DNA of 56,456 nt from Hyphomicrobiales bacterium. Its GTDB lineage: Bacteria; Pseudomonadota; Alphaproteobacteria; Rhizobiales; Methyloligellaceae. Both the position numbers and the translations under genes were made by a program. The DNA lies in contig JAJFHP010000030.1 in the NCBI GenBank assembly GCA_021775555.1, positions 1-56,456 of the forward strand, read 5' to 3'. Below the pieces are notes generated by a model that worked only from the letters and a program-made list of their open reading frames with translations, ran no database searches and was not told the DNA's origin. Every line of letters begins with the position of its first letter. Position 1 is the first letter of the stretch. This document shows positions 17,445-25,862 of this stretch, in pieces.

Positions 17445-18332
17445 CTACTCCAGCGGAGGCGTAGTGCAGACCTGCTCGTAGGCATAACGCTCTTTCAGCG
17501 TGCCATAATGCTCGAACACATCAAGAATGACCTCGTAAGCAGGCTTGGTGATCTCCACATGGGGCGTCCAGCAACCAAGCTTCTGGTATGTCGCGATACA
17601 ATCCGCCAGCACGTCTTCGTCCGTGTTCGGGAAGTATGATTTTTCAGCCCGCGCAATTTCCGCCGCGGGTGTCTCGTTCATATAGACTCGCGTTTTCCTG
17701 TAGGCACGGATAAAGGCTTTCGCCATGTCGGTACCAAGCCACTCGCGGGTGGCCGCCAGAGAAGAGAACCCGCACGGGCCGATCTGCGGACCCACCTGAG
17801 CCACCACGTGGCCGATGCCGTCTTTTTCAAGCTGCTGGGGGAACGGCCCCTGCTGCTGCACATAAGCGCCCTGCCCCTCGCGGAAGGCCGTATCGATATC
17901 GGCAGCGCCGCCAGGCGTCACGGGGATGATCTTGTTATAGTCAATCCCCGCCTTGTGGCAGGCATATTTGAACATGGCGTTGGGCTGGCCGCCCTTGAAC
18001 ATGACGACTTCAGCACCTTCCAGCTTGTCCCATGAAAAATCCGTGTCTGCTTCGCGTCCTGTCAGAAAAAAGCCGTCCATTTCGTTGATCTGCGCGAAAT
18101 GCACCGCTTTGGGCGTCTCACCCTTACTGAGCGAGGTGAAACCCTGGCTGAGCGCGGACTGGATCACATGGGCGGACCCGTCTTCAAGTGCGGCAATCGC
18201 GGAGACGCCCGGAGGCGCGACAGACCAGTCCGGGTCAAGACCTTCTTCTTTCAGGAAGCCACCCGACATGGTCGAGATAAGCGGCGAGTAAAAGGCGGAA
18301 AACAACGTGAACTGAATGTTGATTTTTTCCAA
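17445..18332 (-). CDS. NMT1/THI5-like substrate-binding protein lacking a signal peptide
   Basis: A 295-aa protein of the ABC-transporter periplasmic binding fold used by ThiY/SsuA/NMT1 proteins (YSPLISTMSGGFLKEEGLDP, then PPGVSAIAALEDGSAHVIQS and VTPGGAADIDTAF). It begins MEKINIQFTLFSAFY, with no signal peptide or lipobox, and an in-frame stop only 18 nt upstream rules out a longer form. The start must be the TTG at 18332. Without export it may be a cytosolic enzyme or sensor rather than a transport receptor. No permease or ATPase is adjacent; the neighbour upstream on the same strand is an amidohydrolase, 137 nt away, so they may work on one substrate. Confidence 0.75.
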   Translation of the reverse strand: MEKINIQFTLFSAFYSPLISTMSGGFLKEEGLDPDWSVAPPGVSAIAALEDGSAHVIQSALSQGFTSLSKGETPKAVHFAQINEMDGFFLTGREADTDFSWDKLEGAEVVMFKGGQPNAMFKYACHKAGIDYNKIIPVTPGGAADIDTAFREGQGAYVQQQGPFPQQLEKDGIGHVVAQVGPQIGPCGFSSLAATREWLGTDMAKAFIRAYRKTRVYMNETPAAEIARAEKSYFPNTDEDVLADCIATYQKLGCWTPHVEITKPAYEVILDVFEHYGTLKERYAYEQVCTTPPLE

Positions 18333-18469
18333 GACTCTGCACCCTTAATGAAACGGCCCGGGGCCGGTGAAATTATCCACGATCAAGCTAAATGCGCTGG
18401 TGCCATGAGTCCAACCGGCATCTGTGCGCAACTGTTTTTCCCGGCAACGGCGTACAGCCCACTTTTTTG

Positions 18470-19498
18470 TCAAAGACGATAAACACGCGTGGCCGTGTCA
18501 TGGAAAAGGGCGGCACGCTCGCTCACGGAGTAGCCCTTTGAAACTTTCTTGGCCGAATTCCAAACGGTTGTGTAACTGATGGAGAATTTGTCGACGGGAA
18601 AATTCGATTCAAACATGCAGCGATCAACACCAAATATCTCGATGGCGTGCTCGAAATAACGGCGCGTGGCTTGTGAGTGTTCATCGCTTGATGGCGGCAA
18701 ATCGCGGTTCTCCCAGCCATAGCCGTTGATGTCCATATTTAGCCCGCCGAGCTTGACGACAACATTCGGACAGCTCGCAAGCTCACCAATCATACCTTTC
18801 CAGTCTTCAAACACCTCATCCATCTTGCCTTCATAGGGGCCAATACCCAGCGGTCCGCCAAAATGATTGAGGATGATTATGGTATCAGGGAAGGCGCGCG
18901 CCAGATCTGTTGCGTCGGTGATTTGCGGATGGCAGCACCAGACTTCAAAGCTCATATTGCGGGAGGCCAGATGCTTGAACCCGCTTCTGAAATCATCATG
19001 AAGGAGCATATGCTGAGGCGGGTTGATGCGGTGATTTCTCACATTCGGCATCTCGTGCCACAACGCGCCCAGCCTGATACCGCGAAAACGGCCATTGCCG
19101 GCTTCGATCTGGGCGTCCAGCACATCGGCCGCCTCATCCCCTATCCGCAAATCAACGGTGCCGATGATCCCTGCGGCAATATTGGTGGCGCAATGTCCTG
19201 CCGATATTGCCTGCTTCACAATGTCATTTACATATTCGGTTTCACCGACACAGCGATACGCTTCCGGCCCGTCTTGTTTAAATTTTGCACCACACTCGAT
19301 GAAAACAGTGGAGACAATATTGTGACCGCCAGACAAATCCTCCAGGATTTCATCCAGTTCATACTTGCTCTGGGTTGCCACGTCCCGCCAATCCCACAGA
19401 TGATGATGCGGGTCGCAGATCGGCAAGTCCGGCTCAAGTGCCTCCTCGCGCCTTAACTCCAGCCATTCATGATTTGTCGAATGCTCAACCACTGCCAT
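18470..19498 (-). CDS. Amidohydrolase-2 family metal-dependent hydrolase
   Basis: A 342-aa TIM-barrel amidohydrolase. The metal-binding DPHHHLWDW motif is at about 29-37, the central His in LNHFGGPLG near 205-215 and the C-terminal Asp in ESNFPVDK near 300. These match PF04909 members acting on lactones, decarboxylation substrates or pyrone dicarboxylates (for example 4-sulfomuconolactone or 2-pyrone-4,6-dicarboxylate hydrolases). The substrate is unknown. The ATG at 19498 is preceded by a close GGAGA. It lies upstream of, and parallel to, the NMT1-like gene, and is divergent from DUF454. Confidence 0.85.
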   Translation of the reverse strand: MAVVEHSTNHEWLELRREEALEPDLPICDPHHHLWDWRDVATQSKYELDEILEDLSGGHNIVSTVFIECGAKFKQDGPEAYRCVGETEYVNDIVKQAISAGHCATNIAAGIIGTVDLRIGDEAADVLDAQIEAGNGRFRGIRLGALWHEMPNVRNHRINPPQHMLLHDDFRSGFKHLASRNMSFEVWCCHPQITDATDLARAFPDTIIILNHFGGPLGIGPYEGKMDEVFEDWKGMIGELASCPNVVVKLGGLNMDINGYGWENRDLPPSSDEHSQATRRYFEHAIEIFGVDRCMFESNFPVDKFSISYTTVWNSAKKVSKGYSVSERAALFHDTATRVYRL

Positions 19499-19600
19499 TT
19501 CTCCAGAAATTTTCTGGCGCAGACTTACACTGTATTGAGCACTCTGTCATACATGGAGCTGCTTTTACCGAATTCCACTGAGCCACCGAGGTTACTGGAC

Positions 19601-19990
19601 ATGGCCCAGCCAACCCCCGTTACCGGCGCCGTACGGCTGGTCTATCTGGCTCTCGGCTGGCTGTTTTTCGGATTGGGCATTCTGGGCGCATTTCTACCGG
19701 TTCTGCCGACGACCCCCTTTATGATCCTGTCTCTGTGGGCCTTCTCCAACTCGTCTGAGCGACTGCGGTCCTGGCTCTACACCCACCACATATTCGGGCC
19801 GTCCCTCCAGCGCTGGCAGGAGCACAGGGTGATCCCGGCGCGCGCCAAAATGGCGTCCATCGGCGCGATGAGCGCGAGTTTCGCTTATCTGATGTTTTTT
19901 TCTGATCTTGCCTGGCCGTGGCTGTTGGCGACCGGGGGGCTGATGGCCTATGGAGCCTTTTATATTCTGACCAAGCCGAGCCGTGTTTAA
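19601..19990 (+). CDS. YbaN family (DUF454) inner membrane protein
   Basis: A 129-aa protein with three or four hydrophobic helices and the DUF454 hallmark GILGAFLPVLPTTPFMILSLWAF split over the first two helices, followed by a cytoplasmic helix FGPSLQRWQEHRVIPARAK. Function is unknown for the family. The ATG at 19601 (MAQPTPVTG) fits homologues; the frame is open further upstream with other ATGs (19553) that have no better ribosome site. It is convergent with the desaturase gene, with a 9-nt gap. Confidence 0.85.
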   Translation: MAQPTPVTGAVRLVYLALGWLFFGLGILGAFLPVLPTTPFMILSLWAFSNSSERLRSWLYTHHIFGPSLQRWQEHRVIPARAKMASIGAMSASFAYLMFFSDLAWPWLLATGGLMAYGAFYILTKPSRV

Positions 19991-19999
19991 GGGCTGATC

Positions 20000-21046
20000 C
20001 TAGCCTGAGGCCAGCTGACGGAAATCACGAAAAGAGATTAGGCGCCTGTTGTCTTCATCCCACAATGCCAGCGGAATGCAGCGGATGCTTTCCCACAATG
20101 TGATCCGCCCCACGCCGCCCAGTTCCGGATGATCCCTAAGCACCTTAGGCAACCGGTAAAACGGAATGGCGCTGCACAGATGGTGAACATGGTGTACGCC
20201 GATATTGGCGGTGAACCATGTCAGCACAGGCGGCAGGTCATAGTGCGATGATCCGTGAAGTGCGGCATCGTGACGGTTCCAGTCTTCCTCATGATTCCAG
20301 TGCGTCTCATCAAACTGGTGCTGGACATAGAACAGCCAGACGCCAATCGACGTGGCAAGCATCGTGACCGGAACCTGAATGATGAGGAATTCCTGCACAC
20401 CGGCGAGCCACATGCCCAGGCCAGCGAACGCCACGATACCCACATTTGTCGTCATGGTGGAAACCCAGGGCGTCCAGCCGCGCCGCATAAGCCCGATTGG
20501 CAACCGGTGCTGAAGAAAGAACTGGTAGGTCGGGCCTATAACAAACAAAACCAACGGATTGCGATACAGGCGGTAAAGAAACCTCTTGCGGGTTGAAAGC
20601 GCCTCATATTCGCGCACGGTGAGCGTATCGATATCGCCCAGCCCACGGCGATCGAGATTTCCCGAACCCGCATGATGGATGGCGTGGGTGCGTTTCCAGA
20701 AATCGTAAGGCGTCAAGGTAAAGATGCCTAAGAACCGGCCGACCCAGTCATTGACTGAGCGGGTGCGGAAAAATGCACCATGTCCGCAATCATGCTGGAT
20801 CAGAAACAAACGCACCAGCAGGCCGGCTGCCGGCAACGTCAATGCGAGGCAGAGCCAGTAACTGATGCCAAGGGAGACCCACATCGCCACCCAGCACAAT
20901 AGAAACAGTCCTGCCGTGACGGCGATCTCGAAGATGCTGCGCCCATGATTGGGTTTTTGATACAGGGCAAGAATTTTAATCCACTGCCTGGCCTCGCTTG
21001 CCTTAGCGTCAGATGCAGTAGAAGCGGTAGAAGCGTCACTATCCAT
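20000..21046 (-). CDS. Fatty acid desaturase (membrane di-iron)
   Basis: A 348-aa integral membrane enzyme with the three histidine boxes HDCGH (85-89), HAIHH (121-125) and HHVHH (285-289), and four main hydrophobic segments. The HDCGHGAFF wording and the NIGVHHVHHL third box are those of the omega-6/delta-12 type acyl-lipid desaturases, although the regiospecificity is an inference. The ATG at 21046 (MDSDASTAST) follows GCGAAGG; an upstream in-frame ATG at 21151 would add a cysteine- and proline-containing stretch with no family resemblance. Confidence 0.88.
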   Translation of the reverse strand: MDSDASTASTASDAKASEARQWIKILALYQKPNHGRSIFEIAVTAGLFLLCWVAMWVSLGISYWLCLALTLPAAGLLVRLFLIQHDCGHGAFFRTRSVNDWVGRFLGIFTLTPYDFWKRTHAIHHAGSGNLDRRGLGDIDTLTVREYEALSTRKRFLYRLYRNPLVLFVIGPTYQFFLQHRLPIGLMRRGWTPWVSTMTTNVGIVAFAGLGMWLAGVQEFLIIQVPVTMLATSIGVWLFYVQHQFDETHWNHEEDWNRHDAALHGSSHYDLPPVLTWFTANIGVHHVHHLCSAIPFYRLPKVLRDHPELGGVGRITLWESIRCIPLALWDEDNRRLISFRDFRQLASG

Positions 21047-21467
21047 GTCAAACCTTCGCAGATGATCTTCCCAGGTGCTACCGCAAGGGGGCAGCTGATG
21101 CCGGTCGGACCAGTACCGCAAATGATGGCAAGGCTCAACTGCACAAGACATTTGAGACCGGGTGACAAAGCTACAGGAGTACCCGGCATAAACGCCGGGG
21201 TCGAATCGTCAGTCCCCCCAACAGGCGGGTTGCATCATAAACAGATTTATCAAAACCGCCAGTAATACAAAAGCCCACATGGCCGCGCGAAACTGTCGCG
21301 GGGACGGGAACTGGAACAAATGCCCATCACGCATTTGTTTGCGCGTGACATCAACACTCCAGGTTGTATTGGGCCACGCTCTTTGGCATGGTGCGCCCAA
21401 TGATGAGCAGTTGATAAGATCTGCACATACACCACGCTAAAATTTTCTTGTCGGGAATGTTTAGAAC
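21047..21467. other. 421-bp intergenic region between desaturase and L,D-transpeptidase
   Basis: Divergent promoters must lie here. The clearest structure is an inverted repeat with arms ATTGGGC (21368-21374) and GCCCAAT (21395-21401), extended inside by CAC/GTG across one bulged base. It sits about 67 bp before the L,D-transpeptidase start and has no T-run, so it is more likely an operator or leader hairpin than a terminator. Otherwise only a possible micro-ORF on the minus strand is seen. Confidence 0.5.
21209..21334 (-). CDS. Possible small membrane protein (doubtful)
   Basis: An ATG at 21334 opens a 41-codon frame, MRDGHLFQFPSPRQFRAAMW followed by the hydrophobic stretch AFVLLAVLINLFMMQ, ending in PACWGD. 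The layout (short basic head, single transmembrane helix) is that of many genuine small inner-membrane proteins. However, there is no clear ribosome binding site and I recognise no family. It may be chance coding between two promoters. Confidence 0.25.
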   Translation of the reverse strand: MRDGHLFQFPSPRQFRAAMWAFVLLAVLINLFMMQPACWGD

Positions 21468-23246
21468 ATGAAAACGCTTCTTGGTATCGCGTCTACGGTG
21501 CTTTTAACTGCCGGGCTCTCATTGCAGGCGAGTGCAGAGCAGAGCGCTGAAGAAAAAGCTGATATTACCGCATCAATTGCCCCGTCCACCGCTGAAGAGA
21601 TAAAAGCGCCCCCGATCGAGCCAGCCACGTTTGAACTGGCCATTGCGGCATTGGTGCGGGATGAACTCGGCGAGGCTGGTGATGGAGAAGACCGCAAAGC
21701 GGTCATTCACCAGTCCATCAGGGCGTTCTATGCGGGCAGCAGCGCGGAGCCCATCTGGGTAAACGAGAGTGGTCCTGTGCAAAAAGCGCGCGATGCAGCG
21801 AAGGAAATTGGCCGTGCAGGGACTTACGGTCTCGACCCGCAAGCCTATGCCCTACCGGAGTTCGACAGCGTGGACACCTCACGCAAACAGCTCGCCAAAT
21901 TCGAAGTGGCAATGACGCGGGCAGTTCTGGCCTATGCCCATCACGCCAAGGCAGGACGCATCCACCCCAGCAAGGTTCGTCACTCGCTGAATGACCCTTT
22001 GTCGCTCCAAGATCCACGTGGTTTTCTGGAAGCCTTACGCTCGGGCAAGGATGCCGGTGAGCATTTACGCGATCTGCATCCCAAACATCCGCAATATATC
22101 GCGCTCACAAAAAAACTCGCCGAGCTGCGCGGAGGCAGTGACAAAACCCCAAATATCCAGATCCCAGAAGGGCCTGCGCTTCGATCCGGCGTGAAACATG
22201 AGCATGTTGCCCTGTTGCGCAAACGACTGAAGGTCGATGAGGGCAGTGCAAACACATTTGATGATACCGTGAAAAGCGCGGTGATTGAGTTCCAGAAGAA
22301 AAAAGGCCTGAAAGCCGACGGAGTGGTCGGGAACAACACACGCCGCATTCTCAATGGCGAGTCCAACGAAAAACAGATCGTACGCATTCTCATTAACATG
22401 GAACGCTGGCGCTGGCTGCCGGACAATATGGGTGGTGACGCCAATATATTTGTCTGGGCTAATATCCCCGAGTTCCGCGTGCGTATCGTAAAAGGCGGCA
22501 AGGTCGCCTTCACGGAGCGCGTTATCGTTGGCAAGACCAACAAGCAGACACCAGTCTTTTCCGACACGATGGAATGGATTGAGTTTCACCCCACCTGGTA
22601 TGTGCCGAACTCCATCAAGGTCGATGACATCAAGCCCAGCCTGCGGCGCACCACCAGCCGGGTCATGAAGCGCTATCATCTGCGTCTCGATTGCGGAGTT
22701 CATGGCCGGGACTGGAAAAAAATTGACTGGAACAAGGTGGATATTCGTGGCTGCTCAGTCAGCCAGCCGCCAGGCGAGCGCAGCGTTCTGGGTGATTTCA
22801 AGTTCAAGTTCCCGAATAAGCATGATGTTTACATGCACGACACGCCGCAAAAGGGATTGTTCAAAACAGCGACGCGGACTTACAGCCATGGCTGCGTTCG
22901 CATTCAGGATCCGCGCCGCATGGCCGAGGTCCTGCTGGCCCATGACAAGGGCATGACATCAACGCGCATTGGCCAAATCCTGAAGGGTCCTAAACGGCTC
23001 CACAAGGAAGACCTGACCAAGCACATCCCGGTGCACATGACCTATTTCACGGCCATGTTCAATGACGAGGGCATCTACCAGACACTCTCTGACTATTACG
23101 GTCACGACCGCCGTCTTGCCCAGGTGCTGACCGGCAAGGGGCATCTGCTGCCGGCCGTTGCCATTGCCTCAAAGCGCAAACGCACACCGCGTCGCACCCG
23201 GACCGCCCAGGAGTCGCCCTGGACCAATTCGTTCAGTGCTAATTAG
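21468..23246 (+). CDS. YcbB-family L,D-transpeptidase (copy 1)
   Basis: A 592-aa exported enzyme with a signal peptide (cleavage after ASA, residue 23), an N-terminal scaffold region, a peptidoglycan-binding domain around 240-297 (KADGVVGNNTRRILNG) and the YkuD catalytic domain. His457 (YMHDTP) and the motif SHGCVRI place the nucleophile at Cys476. Such enzymes form 3-3 (mDAP-mDAP) crosslinks or attach proteins to peptidoglycan. The lid over the active site contains Cys409 and Cys429, absent from the paralogue at 36809. A basic tail (KRKRTPRRTRT) follows the catalytic domain. It appears monocistronic. Confidence 0.92.
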   Translation: MKTLLGIASTVLLTAGLSLQASAEQSAEEKADITASIAPSTAEEIKAPPIEPATFELAIAALVRDELGEAGDGEDRKAVIHQSIRAFYAGSSAEPIWVNESGPVQKARDAAKEIGRAGTYGLDPQAYALPEFDSVDTSRKQLAKFEVAMTRAVLAYAHHAKAGRIHPSKVRHSLNDPLSLQDPRGFLEALRSGKDAGEHLRDLHPKHPQYIALTKKLAELRGGSDKTPNIQIPEGPALRSGVKHEHVALLRKRLKVDEGSANTFDDTVKSAVIEFQKKKGLKADGVVGNNTRRILNGESNEKQIVRILINMERWRWLPDNMGGDANIFVWANIPEFRVRIVKGGKVAFTERVIVGKTNKQTPVFSDTMEWIEFHPTWYVPNSIKVDDIKPSLRRTTSRVMKRYHLRLDCGVHGRDWKKIDWNKVDIRGCSVSQPPGERSVLGDFKFKFPNKHDVYMHDTPQKGLFKTATRTYSHGCVRIQDPRRMAEVLLAHDKGMTSTRIGQILKGPKRLHKEDLTKHIPVHMTYFTAMFNDEGIYQTLSDYYGHDRRLAQVLTGKGHLLPAVAIASKRKRTPRRTRTAQESPWTNSFSAN

Positions 23247-23327
23247 GCAAACAACCCCCATCGTCATATTCTGGCCTGTGCATTGAGGCTCTTCTAACCT
23301 GCTCACTAATCCGAGAGAGAATTCCCC

Positions 23328-24266
23328 ATGGCCCTTCTGGACGTTACCGCACGTGGCATCTTCGTCATCATGGCGACGCCGTTTCTGAACGATGGCGCTC
23401 TTGATCGTGACGGCATCGACCAGTTGATTGATTTTTATCTTGAGCGCGGGGTTACCGGTCTCACGGTGCTTGGCATGATGGGCGAAGCGAGCAAGCTATC
23501 CAGGGAGGAATCGCTCTACATCGTCGAGCGTGTTGTGAACCGTGCCAGCGGGCTACCAATCATCGTAGGGGTAACGGCACCGGGGCTCGCACCCATGGGA
23601 GAGCTTGCAAGACCGTCAATGGATTTAGGGGCAAGCGGCGTCATGATCGCCCCGCCCTCTACTCTGCAAACAGATGATGAGATTGTCGGTTATTATGCCA
23701 ATGCGGCGCAGGCCGTGGGATCAGACACGCCTTTTGTCATTCAGGACTACCCCTATTCCACCGGTGTGAGGTTTGCACCAAAAGTCATCACCCGCATCAT
23801 TCAGGAATGTCCAGCCTGCGTCATGTTGAAGAACGAGGACTGGCCAAGCCTGGCCAAGTTCACGGCGCTTCGCGAGGCCTCTGATCGCGGTGAAGCCCGT
23901 CGTATCTCAATCCTTGGTGGCAACGGGGCGCTGAACTTTCCTGATGAACTCATGCGCGGGTCTGATGGGGTCATGACCGGCTTTTCCTATCCTGACATGC
24001 TGGTGGAAGTGTATGGGGCCCACGCGGTTGGTGATTTCGAGTTGGCCTATGATATTTTCGATCTCTATTTGCCGCTTGTACGTTATGAGCTCCAACCGGG
24101 TCTCGGCATGGCGATCCGAAAATATATTCTCAAGAAACGCGGCGCGCTTCGTTGTGATCATGTCCGCAGCCCCGGTCCGAAACTCTCAAGCGAAGACATT
24201 GCCGACATTGAGCGCCTGATAGAGCGGATGGAACGCAAGCGCGCAAGCTTTCTCAAGGCATCTTAA
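23328..24266 (+). CDS. Dihydrodipicolinate synthase/N-acetylneuraminate lyase superfamily protein
   Basis: A 312-aa TIM-barrel class I aldolase. The Schiff-base lysine is in VMLKNED (near 165) and the general acid/base tyrosine in QDYPYSTGV (near 138-142). In true DapA the phosphate-like TTGE motif handles pyruvate; here it reads MMGEA, so this is probably not the lysine-pathway enzyme but another pyruvate- or keto-acid-using aldolase/dehydratase. The ATG at 23328 follows GAGAGAATTCCCC. It stands alone, ending 11 nt before a hairpin. Confidence 0.85.
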   Translation: MALLDVTARGIFVIMATPFLNDGALDRDGIDQLIDFYLERGVTGLTVLGMMGEASKLSREESLYIVERVVNRASGLPIIVGVTAPGLAPMGELARPSMDLGASGVMIAPPSTLQTDDEIVGYYANAAQAVGSDTPFVIQDYPYSTGVRFAPKVITRIIQECPACVMLKNEDWPSLAKFTALREASDRGEARRISILGGNGALNFPDELMRGSDGVMTGFSYPDMLVEVYGAHAVGDFELAYDIFDLYLPLVRYELQPGLGMAIRKYILKKRGALRCDHVRSPGPKLSSEDIADIERLIERMERKRASFLKAS

Positions 24267-24267
24267 A

Positions 24268-24298
24268 AACGCAAAACGCCGCGGGATCATCCGCGGCG
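24268..24298 (-). terminator. Hairpin terminator between the DapA-like and DUF465 genes
   Basis: A perfect 8-bp GC stem (CGCCGCGG 24277-24284 with CCGCGGCG 24291-24298) has a 6-nt loop. On the minus strand it is followed by TTTTGCGTTTTT, so it should end the leftward DUF465 transcript; the same hairpin could weakly end the rightward aldolase transcript. Confidence 0.7.
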
Positions 24299-24331
24299 CT
24301 TACGATAAATACTCCGAAAAGGATCAACAGG

Positions 24332-24514
24332 TCAGGCGACCTTGTTCTCTTCGGCTTTCAGTCTTTGAAGTTCATCCTTGATTCGGAGTTTTTCACGCTT
24401 GAGTTTGGAGATTTCGATATCGTCGGCCGAGGGCCGCGCCATCTCATTCTCAAGCTGTTTTTCCAACGCACTATGTTTTTCACTTAACTCTGTCACATGT
24501 GCATCAAGCGCCAT
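24332..24514 (-). CDS. YdcH family (DUF465) small protein
   Basis: A 60-aa protein MALDAHVTELSEKHSALEKQ continuing as a single charged helix with ISKLKREKLRIKDELQRLK, the DUF465 signature. Predicted to be a helical hairpin or coiled coil in the cytoplasm; function unknown. The ATG at 24514 has a perfect GGAGGAG site. A second DUF465 gene is divergently encoded at 24726, about 210 bp away, so the two share one promoter region. Confidence 0.85.
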   Translation of the reverse strand: MALDAHVTELSEKHSALEKQLENEMARPSADDIEISKLKREKLRIKDELQRLKAEENKVA

Positions 24515-24725
24515 CGACTCCTCCGTTATGGTCAGGTTCTCAACAGTGCAAGTGTGACAAATCAGCGAGCATTTGTCCAACCAGCCAGAGGAAAACCTGT
24601 GGTGAACCAGTGTCGCAGTCCCCTTTTGGATGCGCACACTTGCGCCGGGATGCGATCATCGCAATAATTCCAGTCAGAAATGGCGGTTTTATGTTCGCTC
24701 GAACAATGATTTATGAGGGGCATTG

Positions 24726-24932
24726 ATGGAAAAAGAGCAGCGGCGGGAATTACAGGAAAATCTCGCGAGGCTGAAACAGGAACATCGTGATCTCGACAGC
24801 GCCATAGATGCGCTGGAGATTTCAGGTCATGGCGACCCATTGCAGCTCAAACGGCTTAAAAAAAAGAAGCTTTCACTGAAAGACGAAATCTCGCGGGTCG
24901 AGGATCATCTGCTTCCCGATATTATCGCCTAG
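24726..24932 (+). CDS. YdcH family (DUF465) small protein, second copy
   Basis: A 68-aa protein with the same layout as its divergent neighbour: MEKEQRRELQENLARLKQEH, an acidic middle and LKRLKKKKLSLKDEISRVED. The LKxxKLxLKDEI stretch is the DUF465 core. The ATG at 24726 follows GAGGGGC; a TTG three bases earlier is an alternative. Its stop TAG overlaps the stop of the convergent diguanylate cyclase within a palindromic CTAG at 24929-24932. Confidence 0.82.
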   Translation: MEKEQRRELQENLARLKQEHRDLDSAIDALEISGHGDPLQLKRLKKKKLSLKDEISRVEDHLLPDIIA

Positions 24933-25648
24933 GCCGGTTTTCTTGAAACCTGCGCTTGGCCACCCGCACCCCTGGCTCGATTTCGGCGTGTCTTGCCCGC
25001 ATACATAAGCTTGTCGGCACGGGCAAGTGCGGCAACGCTGGTATCAGAACCACGAAGTTGTGTCGTGCCCGCCGTCAAGGACATGGAAATCTCCTTCCCC
25101 TCAAATATGAGCCCGCTTGAAGCCAGCCCAAGCGCAAGCTGATCCGCTTTCATCAATGCCGCCTCTTCGTCGGCACGGTGGAGCAGAATGGCGAATTCAT
25201 CACCGCCAAGACGGGCCACCACATCTGACCGGCGTATATTGGCCAACAGAATATCGGTGACATGGAGCAAGGCCGCATCACCCGCGCCGTGTCCGTGCTC
25301 GTCATTGATGGATTTAAAATCATCGAGATCGATGAAAATCAGTGAGACATCAGTGCCATGGCGCTTGATGTAAGCCAGTGTGCGCTCCAGCTCCAGGTCA
25401 AAGCCACGCCGGTTCATCACCGGAAGCAGGGCGTCCTCATGCGCCTTGTTTTCCAGTTCAACAACACGGTTCCGTGAGACGGCCAGTTCAGCTTTTAGCC
25501 GATCGAGTTCGGCCATCAACTGGCTGATGGATGCAGCAGGCTCCTCTGCGGCAAATGTATCCGATGTGCGCTTGGGAGCGCGCGCAGACGGGCCCACGCG
25601 AGGTTGCGGGGGTTCCTGATGTGCAGTTTTTTTCGCCTTGTTCGGCAT
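24929..25648 (-). CDS. Soluble GGDEF diguanylate cyclase
   Basis: A 239-aa cytosolic protein. Residues 1-40 are basic and low-complexity, 42-70 form a coiled coil that may mediate dimerisation, and 72-230 are the GGDEF domain. The active-site motif GGDEF (148-152), the metal-site FIDLDDFK and the inhibitory I-site RRSD (139-142, five residues before GGDEF) are all intact, so it should make cyclic di-GMP with product inhibition. The usual DxLTxLxNRR entry is altered to DALLPVMNRRGF. No sensor domain is attached. It is convergent with DUF465, with a 4-nt stop overlap. Confidence 0.88.
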   Translation of the reverse strand: MPNKAKKTAHQEPPQPRVGPSARAPKRTSDTFAAEEPAASISQLMAELDRLKAELAVSRNRVVELENKAHEDALLPVMNRRGFDLELERTLAYIKRHGTDVSLIFIDLDDFKSINDEHGHGAGDAALLHVTDILLANIRRSDVVARLGGDEFAILLHRADEEAALMKADQLALGLASSGLIFEGKEISMSLTAGTTQLRGSDTSVAALARADKLMYAGKTRRNRARGAGGQAQVSRKPA

Positions 25649-25862
25649 GATAATGCTTTAAAACTCCCGGATATCAATGTTGTGACGGGTGCGCATTCGC
25701 GGCAGCCCTTGCAGAAAACTATGACCCGAAAGCCGTTAATATTTGGTTCACCATGTTGCCCGGACACCCCACTTTCAACAGGGGGAACCAACTTGTCTTG
25801 TCAATCGATTCGCCATCCCTATAATCGCGCGCTTTCGTTGAAGAAATAAAGGCTTCACCACC

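Noticed and set aside
18333-18469. TPP riboswitch upstream of the NMT1/THI5-like gene
   Set aside because: The conserved TPP-aptamer words were not found in this 137-bp gap.
25649-25862. CtrA box or purine riboswitch upstream of purE
   Set aside because: TTAA-N7-TTCA at about 25737 is imperfect, and no purine aptamer core could be recognised.
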